This document shows, piece by piece, positions 17,187 to 25,915 of a DNA stretch of 64,000 nt; within the stretch, counting starts at the first letter, position 1, and each line of letters starts with the position of its first letter. Position numbers and translations under genes: made by a program. The notes beneath the pieces are model-generated. The model made no database searches and was not told the origin of the DNA. It saw nothing but the letters and a program-made list of their open reading frames with translations. The DNA lies in assembly GCF_021233055.1 (NCBI RefSeq), contig NZ_CP089538.1, positions 3,488,501 to 3,552,500 of the forward strand, read 5' to 3'. The stretch is from Spirosoma oryzicola (GTDB lineage: Bacteria; Bacteroidota; Bacteroidia; Cytophagales; Spirosomataceae).

Positions 17187-20100
17187 TTAAAGTCCAACGT
17201 TGACCGTCACCCCGATATTGCGGCTGAAAGGCAGACCGCCGTACTCCGCAAATTCACCTGCGTTGTTGCTTTTCAGTGATTGTGGGTTGATGCCGTCCTT
17301 GGCAGTCCGATACAAGTAACCCAGGTTACGGCCTACAACGCTCACTCGGAGTGATTGAATTTTAACTTTATTCAACAGCGTAGCCGGTACTTCGTAGCTA
17401 ACTGATGCTTCGCGGAGAGCTACCCATGAGTTTTCGAATACCGAATACTCGCGGATACCTGATCCCCAGTTCGACAGGTTGTCGTAGTACGCATAAGCCG
17501 GAACAGGAGTTAGGTACCCTTTGTCTACCGCTTCTTTGTACGACATACCACCCAAGTCAACCTGCTTGCCATCTACCGTAGCCGTTACTCCTTTATTCAG
17601 GATTCCGTCAGGAATGATACCGTCGTTGCGTTGTACGCCCTGCGCATCCGTGAAGGCAATACCACCCGACTCCGCATTACGGCCAGAAAGGCTGTTTTTG
17701 AAACTACCGTTTGCCGATCCATACGCGTGCGTAGCCGACGCCATCACACCACCGATTTTAGAATCAACCTGTAACGTAGCTGCAAACCGGCCGTACCGGA
17801 AGTTGTTGACATTGCTCAACAGGAATTTCTCCAGCATGGTACCAACGTCTTTAGAACCTTGACCCGCTGCACCACTGCGCAGGTACGTCAGATAACCACC
17901 GGTTGTACCACTGGCAGCACCGATAAGTTTCCGACCCTGATCGTCACGCGCATAGGCATACGATGTGTTGATCGTTCCGTAATCACCACCTACGCGGGCA
18001 ATCGACTGAATGTCGGCACCGAAGGCAAGACTTAATTGGTACGTATCAACGCCTTCGATCAGTTCCAGAATCTTGTTGCGGTTCCGGCTAAAGTTGAAGG
18101 ACGTGTTCCACTGGAATTTGTCAGTTTTAATTGGCGTACCCGTCAGCAAGATTTCAACCCCACGGTTCAGGATTTTACCACCGTTGGCAAGCCGTGCTCC
18201 GATACCGGCTTCCGTCGCTACGGGTAATTGGAAGATCTCGTTCGTTGTCAATTTATTGTACACAGCGAAATCGATGCCCAACCGGTTGTTGAAGAAGCGT
18301 AGATCAGCCCCTACTTCCCACTCGCGCGCCAGGCGGTTACGCAGGTTATAGTTCGGAAGGATATTATCCCGGAAACCGTACTGCTGAAGCTGACCGTTAA
18401 CCGACGTAAAGATACTTCCTGCCGAGTAGAAACCCGTCTGGTTTGTCCGCCAAGCATCCGTGTCACCACCCGTGAAGCCATAACTCGCCCGTAGTTTACC
18501 GAACGATAGTTCTTTCGGCAGGTTTTTGATCGACTGCGTGAAGTCCCACGCTAAACCAACTGATGGATAGTAGTATGAGTACTGACCTGCCCCACTCGCA
18601 TAGGTCAGCGCCGATGAATAGTCGATCCGGTTAGTAAAGTTGAGGAACAGAGCGTCTTTATAGCTCAGATCACCATAGGCGTAAATAGCATCCGTCCGTT
18701 TCGATGAAGCCAGACGATCACCGCTGATATCAGCAACAATTGGGTTGATCGAATTAGGCAGGGCAAACTGACCTGGAATCCGTAAGCCACCATCCGTGCG
18801 CAGACGATACTCACGACCACCGTTGATCCGGTTGGTTTCGCCACCAGCCGTCAGGTTCAAATGGAAGAGCGGGCTCAGATCCTTGTTGAACGACAACAAG
18901 GCTTGGATACGTGACTGGCTGTTGTTCTGTGAGTATTGAGAGTATTCACCACCCGCAAAACCTACACCAGCACCCAGGTTTTTGTTTTCTGTCGCGTAGT
19001 TTTCGTTCTGAACGTTAGCCCGTACCAGACCGGTCAACCAAGGCGTAAAGTTGAAGTTTACGTCAACATTACCCCGGAAAATTTTCTCCCGACGTGTCGT
19101 TTTATACTGAAACGTCTCCCACATGAACGTTGTGATGTTGTAGGGATCAGCGGCCCCCTGCTTCCGGCCACCCAGCGGTGATGCGTAGTTGTTAGTCCAG
19201 TAGTCGATATCCAGACTCCGTGGCCGGTTATACACGAAACGGAAAACCGGGTTGAAGTTACCACCCTGACGAATTGGGTTCAGGTTGTTGTTGTCGGTGT
19301 AGTCAGCCGAAACGTCGAGGCTAACCAGCTTACCTAATTTCTGCGTAGCCCGAACGTTGAAGTTGTTCCGCTTCATTTCAGCACCAGCTGGCATGATCGT
19401 GTTGTTGTAAAGATTCGAGAACGACGCCCGGAACGACGACCGGTCGTTACCGCCTTCTACCGCTACGTTATGGTTGATGAATTTACCCGTCTGGAAGAAG
19501 TTCAACGGATTGTTGGCTTTCCAGGGAATCATGCGACCATCGATGTCCTGCACCATGTGTCCATCCAGTTTAGGACCGAATGAGTAAGGCCAGTTCTGGG
19601 TATCAACTAAGTCCGTACCATTCGCTGATTTGGCAAACGTTGGCGAGATACCAGCACCGTATTCATTTTGTACATCCAAAAACCGGTACGCTGTTTCGAA
19701 CGAAGACGTGTGGTTGTAGGTAACGCCCAGACCTTTCTGCTCACGACCATGTTTCGTCGTGATAACAACGACACCATTCAACGCTTCTGAACCGTACAAC
19801 GAGCTGGCAGCAGAGCCTTTCAACACCGTCATCGTTTCAACGTTGTCGGAGTTGAAGTTTTTCATGATGTTACCGAAATCCTGAGCAGCACCCCAAGAGT
19901 CAGCACCCGTAGTGGCCGGACGAATCAGTACGCCATCGATAACGAAGAGTGGCTGCGTGTTAGGGCTCAGCGACGCGTTACCCCGGATACGAATCCGCGA
20001 AGACGACATTGGTCCGCCCGCGCCCTGATCGATCTGAACCCCGGCTACTTTACCTTGTAAAGCGTTCACCAGGTTGGCGCTGTTAGCGCGTTCCAGATCC

Positions 20101-20489
20101 ACCCCTTTTACTTCCTGCGCGGCATAGGAAAGCTTACGCGTTTCCTGCTTGATACCAAATCCGGTTACAACTACCTCACCAAGCGTTTTAGAATCGTCGG
20201 CTAGGTTGATGTTCAGTTCGGTGGCATTACCAACAGCAACTTCTTTGCTAACAAATCCAATGGCCGACACAACCAGCGTTGCCGCACGGGCAGCTGGCAA
20301 ATTAAGCCGGAAGGTTCCGTCAGCTCCTGCTGTTGTTCCCGTCGTCGTGCCCTTCACTTGAATAGTGGCACCCGGAAGCGGATTGTTTTGACTATCGCGC
20401 ACAGTTCCCGTGACGGTAGCCCTAGCCTGCGCCAGAGTCGGCAAACACCGAATCATGACCAGCAACATTACTAGTAGTAATTTTTTCAT
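17187..20489 (-). CDS. SusC/RagA-family TonB-dependent outer-membrane transporter
   Basis: An 1100-aa TonB-linked transporter. It has a signal peptide, a carboxypeptidase-regulatory-like domain (ARATVTGTVRDSQNNPLPGA, residues about 22-105), then the TonB box/plug region (LGEVVVTGFGIKQETRKLSY) and the plug core with VAGVQIDQGAGGPMSSSRIRIRG and LKGSAASSLYGSEALNGVVVITTK. A long barrel of about 22 strands follows. With SusD it imports an unknown large nutrient across the outer membrane using TonB energy. Divergent from the ROK regulator across 256 nt, which is the likely site of regulation. Confidence 0.95.
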   Translation of the reverse strand: MKKLLLVMLLVMIRCLPTLAQARATVTGTVRDSQNNPLPGATIQVKGTTTGTTAGADGTFRLNLPAARAATLVVSAIGFVSKEVAVGNATELNINLADDSKTLGEVVVTGFGIKQETRKLSYAAQEVKGVDLERANSANLVNALQGKVAGVQIDQGAGGPMSSSRIRIRGNASLSPNTQPLFVIDGVLIRPATTGADSWGAAQDFGNIMKNFNSDNVETMTVLKGSAASSLYGSEALNGVVVITTKHGREQKGLGVTYNHTSSFETAYRFLDVQNEYGAGISPTFAKSANGTDLVDTQNWPYSFGPKLDGHMVQDIDGRMIPWKANNPLNFFQTGKFINHNVAVEGGNDRSSFRASFSNLYNNTIMPAGAEMKRNNFNVRATQKLGKLVSLDVSADYTDNNNLNPIRQGGNFNPVFRFVYNRPRSLDIDYWTNNYASPLGGRKQGAADPYNITTFMWETFQYKTTRREKIFRGNVDVNFNFTPWLTGLVRANVQNENYATENKNLGAGVGFAGGEYSQYSQNNSQSRIQALLSFNKDLSPLFHLNLTAGGETNRINGGREYRLRTDGGLRIPGQFALPNSINPIVADISGDRLASSKRTDAIYAYGDLSYKDALFLNFTNRIDYSSALTYASGAGQYSYYYPSVGLAWDFTQSIKNLPKELSFGKLRASYGFTGGDTDAWRTNQTGFYSAGSIFTSVNGQLQQYGFRDNILPNYNLRNRLAREWEVGADLRFFNNRLGIDFAVYNKLTTNEIFQLPVATEAGIGARLANGGKILNRGVEILLTGTPIKTDKFQWNTSFNFSRNRNKILELIEGVDTYQLSLAFGADIQSIARVGGDYGTINTSYAYARDDQGRKLIGAASGTTGGYLTYLRSGAAGQGSKDVGTMLEKFLLSNVNNFRYGRFAATLQVDSKIGGVMASATHAYGSANGSFKNSLSGRNAESGGIAFTDAQGVQRNDGIIPDGILNKGVTATVDGKQVDLGGMSYKEAVDKGYLTPVPAYAYYDNLSNWGSGIREYSVFENSWVALREASVSYEVPATLLNKVKIQSLRVSVVGRNLGYLYRTAKDGINPQSLKSNNAGEFAEYGGLPFSRNIGVTVNVGL

Positions 20490-20745
20490 TCGTGTTAGTG
20501 ATTATTTAAAGAGATAAAATAGGTAAAGAGTGCAGGGTTATTACCTAGAAATTCTATCGTTACTGCAATCCTAAGAAAATTATTTCGAATTTAATATGTA
20601 GTTAATATAATTTTTTAAAAACTTTGGCAAAAAACCGGCAAAGTACAATGCTATCTAAGTAGCTCAAAGAAATGTCGGGCTTTGCGTTCTTAACCAAGTA
20701 TTCGTTCGGCTAACCGACCGTTTAGCAGTATTATCGGCTTACACC
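20490..20745. promoter_or_regulatory. Divergent susC / ROK intergenic region
   Basis: 256 nt, AT-rich on the susC side. It should contain both promoters, but I found no exact TAnnTTTG in either direction. Just before the ROK gene there is an imperfect inverted repeat around TTCGGCTAACCGACC (about 20703-20722) that could be an operator. This is a positional inference. Confidence 0.3.
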
Positions 20746-21978
20746 ATGAATTCAGCTCTATTCCTTGATGAGGATTTACCGATTTCGCAGTCGGTTGTGG
20801 ATTATAAGAAAAAGCAAAAGCAACGTAAAGTTCTCGCTCACTTATATGCGGAAGGCAATTGTACACTAGCTCATTTGGCAAAGCTCCTGCACAGCAGTGT
20901 CCCTTCCGTTACCAGCCTCGTCGATGAATTGGTCAGTAATCAGTGGGTAACCGCCATCGGTACCGCAACGGGCAATAACGGTAGACGCCCGGCTCTGTTC
21001 AGCCTGAACACGAGTAACCAGTTTGTGGCTATTCTCGATATCAGTACGCATGATACCAAGATCATCTTCATGGACTCGCTGCGCAAAGTGGTCTTTCGTC
21101 GGGATTATGATTTGCGACTGGTTGATAATCCTGCGTTCCTATCTACGCTGGTTCGTCATTATGCCAATACCCTCGCTGATTCAGAAATTGACCCATCCGA
21201 CGTATTGGCGGTTGGTATATCCATGCCGGGTCTGGTTGACGCCCGTCGCGGTTTAAACCTGACGTACAAGAACTTAAGCCAGGTTAACGACTCGTTACCG
21301 CGTTGGTTTTCGGAGCAGTTGCAAAAGCCCGTTTATTTAATCAACGACACCAAAGCTACCGTACTGGGCGAAAGTCGCTTCGGGCGGGCGAAGGGTAAAA
21401 AGCAGGTCCTGGCGATCAATATTGACTGGGGCGTTGGGCTGGGCATCGTTGTCAACGGCGAAGTCTTTCAGGGAACCAGTGGCTTTGCGGGTGAACTAGG
21501 CCATATTCAGGTCGATCCGGCGGGTGAACTTTGCTACTGCGGTAAGATTGGCTGCCTGAACACGATTACATCAGCGTCGGCGCTGGTTCGTCGGGTGCAA
21601 CGCGATATTACCGACGGGCAGATTTCGAAACTGGCGACTTTTCGCGATACTGTTGACCAGATCGATATTGACGAGCTGATCAACGCGGCCCATCAGGGCG
21701 ACTCCTACGCGATTGACATGCTGCACGAAACAGGTTATCAACTGGGCAAAGGGCTAGCCGTTGCCATTAGCCTCTTCAACCCGGAAATGATCGTTGTTGA
21801 TGGCATTCTGACCAAAGCAGCGTCCTTTATCCTGAACACAATCGAACAGGCAATCAGCAAATACTGCCTGTTCGATTTCCGAAATGACCTAACCATCGAG
21901 ATAACCCAACTGAACGGCACCGCCAAATGGCTGGGTACTCATGCGTACGTGATGGAAGACATTTTCGCTACGTATTGA
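20746..21978 (+). CDS. ROK-family transcriptional regulator (NagC/Mlc-like)
   Basis: A 410-aa regulator. The N-terminus has a winged helix (CTLAHLAKLLHSSVPSVTSLVDELVSNQW, about residues 39-67), then NGRRPALFSL leading into the ROK sugar-kinase-like fold. The ROK signature GFAGELGHI is followed by the zinc motif CYCGKIGC. The kinase-type motif reads INDTKATVLGE, so sugar binding rather than catalysis is likely. It is divergent from susC and is the obvious candidate regulator of the SusCD locus, probably responding to a sugar or sugar phosphate. Repressor or activator cannot be decided from sequence. Confidence 0.9.
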   Translation: MNSALFLDEDLPISQSVVDYKKKQKQRKVLAHLYAEGNCTLAHLAKLLHSSVPSVTSLVDELVSNQWVTAIGTATGNNGRRPALFSLNTSNQFVAILDISTHDTKIIFMDSLRKVVFRRDYDLRLVDNPAFLSTLVRHYANTLADSEIDPSDVLAVGISMPGLVDARRGLNLTYKNLSQVNDSLPRWFSEQLQKPVYLINDTKATVLGESRFGRAKGKKQVLAINIDWGVGLGIVVNGEVFQGTSGFAGELGHIQVDPAGELCYCGKIGCLNTITSASALVRRVQRDITDGQISKLATFRDTVDQIDIDELINAAHQGDSYAIDMLHETGYQLGKGLAVAISLFNPEMIVVDGILTKAASFILNTIEQAISKYCLFDFRNDLTIEITQLNGTAKWLGTHAYVMEDIFATY

Positions 21979-22007
21979 GCCGACCGTTCAGTGAGTTAGG
22001 GATGGCC

Positions 22008-24197
22008 TTATTTGACAAATAAAAGCTCCCGGTATTTTACCAGCGGCCAATCTTCGTCATCAACGATTTGTTCCAATTTATCAACCTCATAGCGAATACT
22101 ATCGAAGTGATTCTTGACTTCGGTTGCGTATAGCTTGGCGCGTTCGGTCGTATCTTCGACGTTGTTTGCTTTCTTGCGCGATTCAATCATCGCTTCGACG
22201 CCTTTCTTGATAACCAGTACGCGGCTTGAAATTTCGCGCAGAATATCTTTGATCGGTTCCGCTTCGACGGTCATATCTAGTTCAATTAGATTCCGGGCGG
22301 TTTCGGCGAGTTTGTTCTGGTATTTAAGCGCCGTTGATACAACGTGGTTCATGGCCAGATCACCCATCACCCGCGACTCGATCTGCACATTTTTGATGTA
22401 CTTTTCCAGTTCGATTTCATAGCGCGATTCAACCTCGGCATGATTCATAACACCCGTCCGCTCAAACAAGGCCAACGATTCGGGCTGAACAAAAACGCTC
22501 AGGGCTTCGGGCGATGATTTAAGGTTTGAAAGGCCACGCTGGGCCGCTTCCTCGACCCACTCGTCCGAATAGCCGTTGCCTTCAAACAAGATCCGCTTGC
22601 TGTTGGCGTAGTATTCTTTGAGAATATCGACGATAGCCAGTTCTTTCTTTTCGCCTTTTCCCAATCGCGCATCCAGATCCGTTTTGAACTTATTTAGTTG
22701 GTCGGCGACAATCGCGTTGAGTATCGTCATGGTCGACGCGGAGTTCGCGGAGCTACCCACCGCCCGGAATTCAAATTTGTTGCCGGTAAACGCAAAAGGC
22801 GACGTTCGGTTGCGGTCGGTATTATCGCGCATCAGGCTGGGAATCCGGTTCAAGCCGAGTTTGTAATACACGTTATCGCCTTTATTTACTGTAATTTCCG
22901 ATTTGGTTTCCAGGTCATTAAGCGCCTGGGTCAGCGTTTCGCCCAGAAAAACAGACACAATAGCGGGGGGCGCTTCGTTGGCCCCAAGCCGGTACTCGTT
23001 GCCCGCCGATGCGATGCTGGCCCGCAGCAGGTCGGCATTGTCGTGAACGGCTTTCACAACGTTTACCAGAAACGTTATAAACCGCAGACTTTCTTTGGGA
23101 CGCGTACTCGGAGCCAGCAGGTTGACGCCCGTATTGGTTCCCATCGACCAGTTGTTGTGCTTACCGCTCCCGTTAATACCAGCAAACGGTTTCTCGTGAA
23201 AGAGAACCTTTAGGTTGTGCTTTTCGGCGACCCGCTCCATCAAGTCCATCAACAGCGCATTGTGATCGATGGCCAGGTTCACCTCTTCAAATGTCGGCGC
23301 TACCTCAAACTGACCGGGCGCTACTTCGTTATGGCGCGTTCGAACGGGCATCCCCAATTTCATGGCTTCGAATTCAAAATCGACCATGAACGCGTTGATG
23401 CGCGGAGGAATCGAGCCAAAGTAGTGATCGTCCAGTTGCTGACCCCGCGCGGGCGAATGACCAAACACTGTTCGGCCTGCCAGCACCAGGTCGGGCCGGG
23501 CGTAGAAAAGGGCCCGATCCACGACGAAATATTCCTGTTCTGGTCCGAGCGTTGGAATGACTTTCGTGATGTTACGATCAAAATACTGGCAAACGGCAGT
23601 AGCTGATTTGTCGAGCGCATTGAGCGCTTTAAGCAGTGGCGTTTTATAGTCAAGCGCTTCCCCCGTGTACGAGATAAACACCGACGGAATACAAAGGGTC
23701 TTCCCTCCTGCCCCATTGTCCATCAGAAACGCGGGCGATGAGGGGTCCCAACCGGTATACCCCCGCGCTTCAAACGTGTTGCGCAACCCACCGTTGGGAA
23801 ACGAAGACGCATCGGGTTCCTGCTGTACCAAGGCACTCCCCTTAAATTTTTCGATGGCTTTTCCGTCGATGGTAATATCAAAAAAAGCGTCGTGTTTTTC
23901 GGCAGTTTCGCCCGTTAGCGGCTGAAACCAGTGTGTATAGTGCGTAGCCCCTTTGGCCGTTGCCCACGATTTCATGGCGCTGGCGACTTCATCGGCAATG
24001 GCCCGGTCGATTTGCCCATTGGTACTAATCGCTTCCGTTACTTTCAGGTAGGCTTCAGGCGATAACAGCGCCCGCATCACTTCGGTACTAAAGGTATTGC
24101 TGCCAAAAAAATCGCCAACGCGTTCAGTAGGAGCGGTTACGGGTATTGCCTGACGGCTTTGGGCAATCTCAAGCGCCTTAAAGCGAAAATTGCTCAT
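22008..24197 (-). CDS. glnN: Type III glutamine synthetase
   Basis: A 729-aa GSIII, the large dodecameric glutamine synthetase typical of Bacteroidota, making glutamine from glutamate, ammonia and ATP. It shows the expected N-terminal extension (RVGDFFGSNTFS), LGPEQEYFVVD, HNEVAPGQFEVAP, FAGINGSGKHNNWS and the ATP-binding stretch TDRNRTSPFAFTGNKFEFR with AVGSSANSA. The C-terminal helical region fits the family. It converges with the ROK gene (29-nt gap). A -7 promoter element lies 34-41 nt upstream. A second, unrelated glutamine synthetase gene lies directly upstream on the same strand. Confidence 0.95.
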   Translation of the reverse strand: MSNFRFKALEIAQSRQAIPVTAPTERVGDFFGSNTFSTEVMRALLSPEAYLKVTEAISTNGQIDRAIADEVASAMKSWATAKGATHYTHWFQPLTGETAEKHDAFFDITIDGKAIEKFKGSALVQQEPDASSFPNGGLRNTFEARGYTGWDPSSPAFLMDNGAGGKTLCIPSVFISYTGEALDYKTPLLKALNALDKSATAVCQYFDRNITKVIPTLGPEQEYFVVDRALFYARPDLVLAGRTVFGHSPARGQQLDDHYFGSIPPRINAFMVDFEFEAMKLGMPVRTRHNEVAPGQFEVAPTFEEVNLAIDHNALLMDLMERVAEKHNLKVLFHEKPFAGINGSGKHNNWSMGTNTGVNLLAPSTRPKESLRFITFLVNVVKAVHDNADLLRASIASAGNEYRLGANEAPPAIVSVFLGETLTQALNDLETKSEITVNKGDNVYYKLGLNRIPSLMRDNTDRNRTSPFAFTGNKFEFRAVGSSANSASTMTILNAIVADQLNKFKTDLDARLGKGEKKELAIVDILKEYYANSKRILFEGNGYSDEWVEEAAQRGLSNLKSSPEALSVFVQPESLALFERTGVMNHAEVESRYEIELEKYIKNVQIESRVMGDLAMNHVVSTALKYQNKLAETARNLIELDMTVEAEPIKDILREISSRVLVIKKGVEAMIESRKKANNVEDTTERAKLYATEVKNHFDSIRYEVDKLEQIVDDEDWPLVKYRELLFVK

Positions 24198-24230
24198 TCG
24201 AGACTGGGTGGTTTAGGATGAAAAACTCGT

Positions 24231-24259
24231 CAAACTTAGAAAAAAAGCCGGAAAGCAAA
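24231..24259 (-). promoter_or_regulatory. Promoter of glnN: TTTG-N17-TAAGTTTG
   Basis: Exact -7 TAAGTTTG on the minus strand (24238-24231) with a TTTG 17 nt upstream (24259-24256). The start codon is 33 nt downstream of the -7. It lies after the terminator of the upstream gene, so glnN has its own promoter. Confidence 0.6.
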
Positions 24260-24299
24260 TAGATAGACGAAAGCGACTACGACAAATTCAGCAAACGCA

Positions 24300-24331
24300 A
24301 AAAGCCCGACTACTTTCGTTGCCGGGCTTTT
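24300..24331 (-). terminator. Intrinsic terminator of the type II glutamine synthetase gene
   Basis: Stem AAAAGCCCG / CGGGCTTTT (24300-24308, 24323-24331) with a 14-nt loop, U-rich on the minus-strand exit side. It separates the two glutamine synthetase transcripts. Confidence 0.8.
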
Positions 24332-24380
24332 CGAGGGAAGACTAAAAAATAGACTCCTATCTTCAGTTACTTGTTTAGTC

Positions 24381-25415
24381 TTACGCTTCCACGACATCAG
24401 CCGCTTTCACGGTCTTGATGATAACAGCGGCAACTTTGTATGGATCAGCCGCCGAGTTCGGGCGACGGTCTTCGAGCCAGCCTTTCCAGCCGCGTTCTAC
24501 CGTTGCGATAGGGATACGGATCGAAGCACCCCGGTCCGAAACACCGTACGAGAACTGATCGATTGACTGGGTTTCGTGCTTGCCGGTCAGACGCAGGTGG
24601 TTGTCAGCGCCGTACACGTCGATGCAAGCTTTGATAATTTCCGGTGTTTTACCGAAACCTTCGCAAATTCTGTCGTACGTTTCTTTGCTACCAGCGGTGC
24701 GAAGCGTCGAGTTCGAGAAGTTAGCGTGCATACCTGAACCGTTCCAGTCGGTGTCGCCCAGGGGCTTGCAGTGCCAGTTAATCGAGATACCGTATTTTTC
24801 ACCGATCCGCTCCAGGATATAGCGAGCAACCCAGATCTGGTCACCGGCTTCTTTAGCACCTTTTGCAAAGATCTGGAATTCCCACTGACCCGTTGCTACT
24901 TCGGCGTTGATACCTTCTACGTTCAGACCTGCATCAAGGCAAGCGTCGAGGTGTTCTTCAACGATGTAACGACCATATGCGTTATTAGCACCTACCGAGC
25001 AGTAGTATGGACCTTGTCCGCGGGTTGGGAAACCTTCGGCAGGGAATCCTACTGGCTTATTGATGGATTCATCCCACAGGAAATATTCCTGCTCAAAACC
25101 AAACCAGAAATCATTGTCGTCATCTTGAATCGTTGCCCGACCGTTGGTTTCGTGTGGTGTACCGTCTGCGTTCAATACTTCACACATAACGAGGTAACCA
25201 TTTTTACGCTGTGCATCAGGGCAGATAAAAACAGGTTTCAGCAGGCAGTCCGACGAGCCGCCAGGAGCCTGTTCGGTCGAAGAACCGTCAAAAGACCACA
25301 TAGGGCAGTCTTCCAGTTTGCCCGAAAAATCGCCTTCGATTTTAGTTTTAGAACGCAGACTTTGGGTGGGCTTATAGCCGTCGAGCCAAATGTACTCTAA
25401 CTTCGACTTTACCAT
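24381..25415 (-). CDS. glnII: Type II (eukaryote-like) glutamine synthetase
   Basis: A 344-aa GSII, the short type found in eukaryotes and some bacteria. Recognisable segments are EYIWLDGY at the N-terminus, WSFDGSSTEQAPG, GFEQEYFLWD, HYC-equivalent PYYCSVGANNAYGR, GINAEVATGQWEFQ, NWNGSGMHANFS-like (DWNGSGMHANFSN) and the C-terminal ASIRIPIATVERGWKGWLEDRRPNSAADPY split over two strands. Length matches GSII (about 340-370) and not GSI (about 470). Having GSII beside GSIII suggests the two serve different nitrogen conditions. A -7 element at 25466-25473 gives a leader of about 45 nt. Confidence 0.94.
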   Translation of the reverse strand: MVKSKLEYIWLDGYKPTQSLRSKTKIEGDFSGKLEDCPMWSFDGSSTEQAPGGSSDCLLKPVFICPDAQRKNGYLVMCEVLNADGTPHETNGRATIQDDDNDFWFGFEQEYFLWDESINKPVGFPAEGFPTRGQGPYYCSVGANNAYGRYIVEEHLDACLDAGLNVEGINAEVATGQWEFQIFAKGAKEAGDQIWVARYILERIGEKYGISINWHCKPLGDTDWNGSGMHANFSNSTLRTAGSKETYDRICEGFGKTPEIIKACIDVYGADNHLRLTGKHETQSIDQFSYGVSDRGASIRIPIATVERGWKGWLEDRRPNSAADPYKVAAVIIKTVKAADVVEA

Positions 25416-25915
25416 GGTATACAGGTGGATTGTTTTGAGATAGGGTTATTGTTACGATACTTCGGCAAATATAGAAGGACGTAACCATAAATTATTAATG
25501 CTTTACCCCCATCTAACCGTATTTCTTATGGATTTTATAGAAAAGTTATAATCTAAATTCGTTTGATCCTGTATCAAACCATATTTCCCGCCTAATTTTA
25601 ACTAACTTGCAAGAAGTACAGGAAAGCCGAAAAATAAAGGTCAGCGAGCGATCCTTACCTTTAAAATGACCTGATTTGGCGGGAAAACAAAGCGTTTGAA
25701 CCAGTTGACGCCTATAGCCAACTGGGGCTTGCTTGCTTTAAACCCGTCCGGTGAACAAACCCGACGATTAACATTTTGATAACCATAAAGCAGGAAATTA
25801 GCGGGCTGCTTTCGTTACTTTTAGGGTCTAAAAGGCTTCTGCAAACTGATACCTTACTGCAATAGAAGCTGCTTCTAACCCTAATGTCGTTAAACACGAA
25901 CTGATCATCGTTCTT
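25416..25915. promoter_or_regulatory. 500-nt intergenic region between glnII and plc, rich in inverted repeats
   Basis: Divergent gap with no convincing gene. It holds the glnII -7 TATATTTG (25466-25473, minus strand) and several inverted repeats: GTTTGAT/ATCAAAC (25561-25579), TTTCCCGCC/GGCGGGAAA (25584-25592 and 25678-25686), CCAGTTG/CAACTGG (25700-25724), and a nested set TTAGGGT.. GCTTCT.. AGAAGC.. ACCCTAA (25821-25884) ending 31 nt before the plc start. I do not recognise a known riboswitch. Confidence 0.5.
25466..25473 (-). promoter_or_regulatory. -7 element TATATTTG of glnII
   Basis: Exact TAnnTTTG match on the minus strand, about 50 nt before the glnII ATG. No clear -33 partner. Confidence 0.5.

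Noticed and set aside
22698..23213. 171-codon plus-strand frame opposite glnN
   Set aside because: Antisense shadow; no start signal, no domain.
24771..25400. 209-codon plus-strand frame opposite glnII
   Set aside because: Antisense shadow of a strongly conserved enzyme.
25416..25915. A complete known riboswitch upstream of the ethanolamine genes
   Set aside because: Inverted repeats are present, but I could not fit them to any known aptamer consensus.
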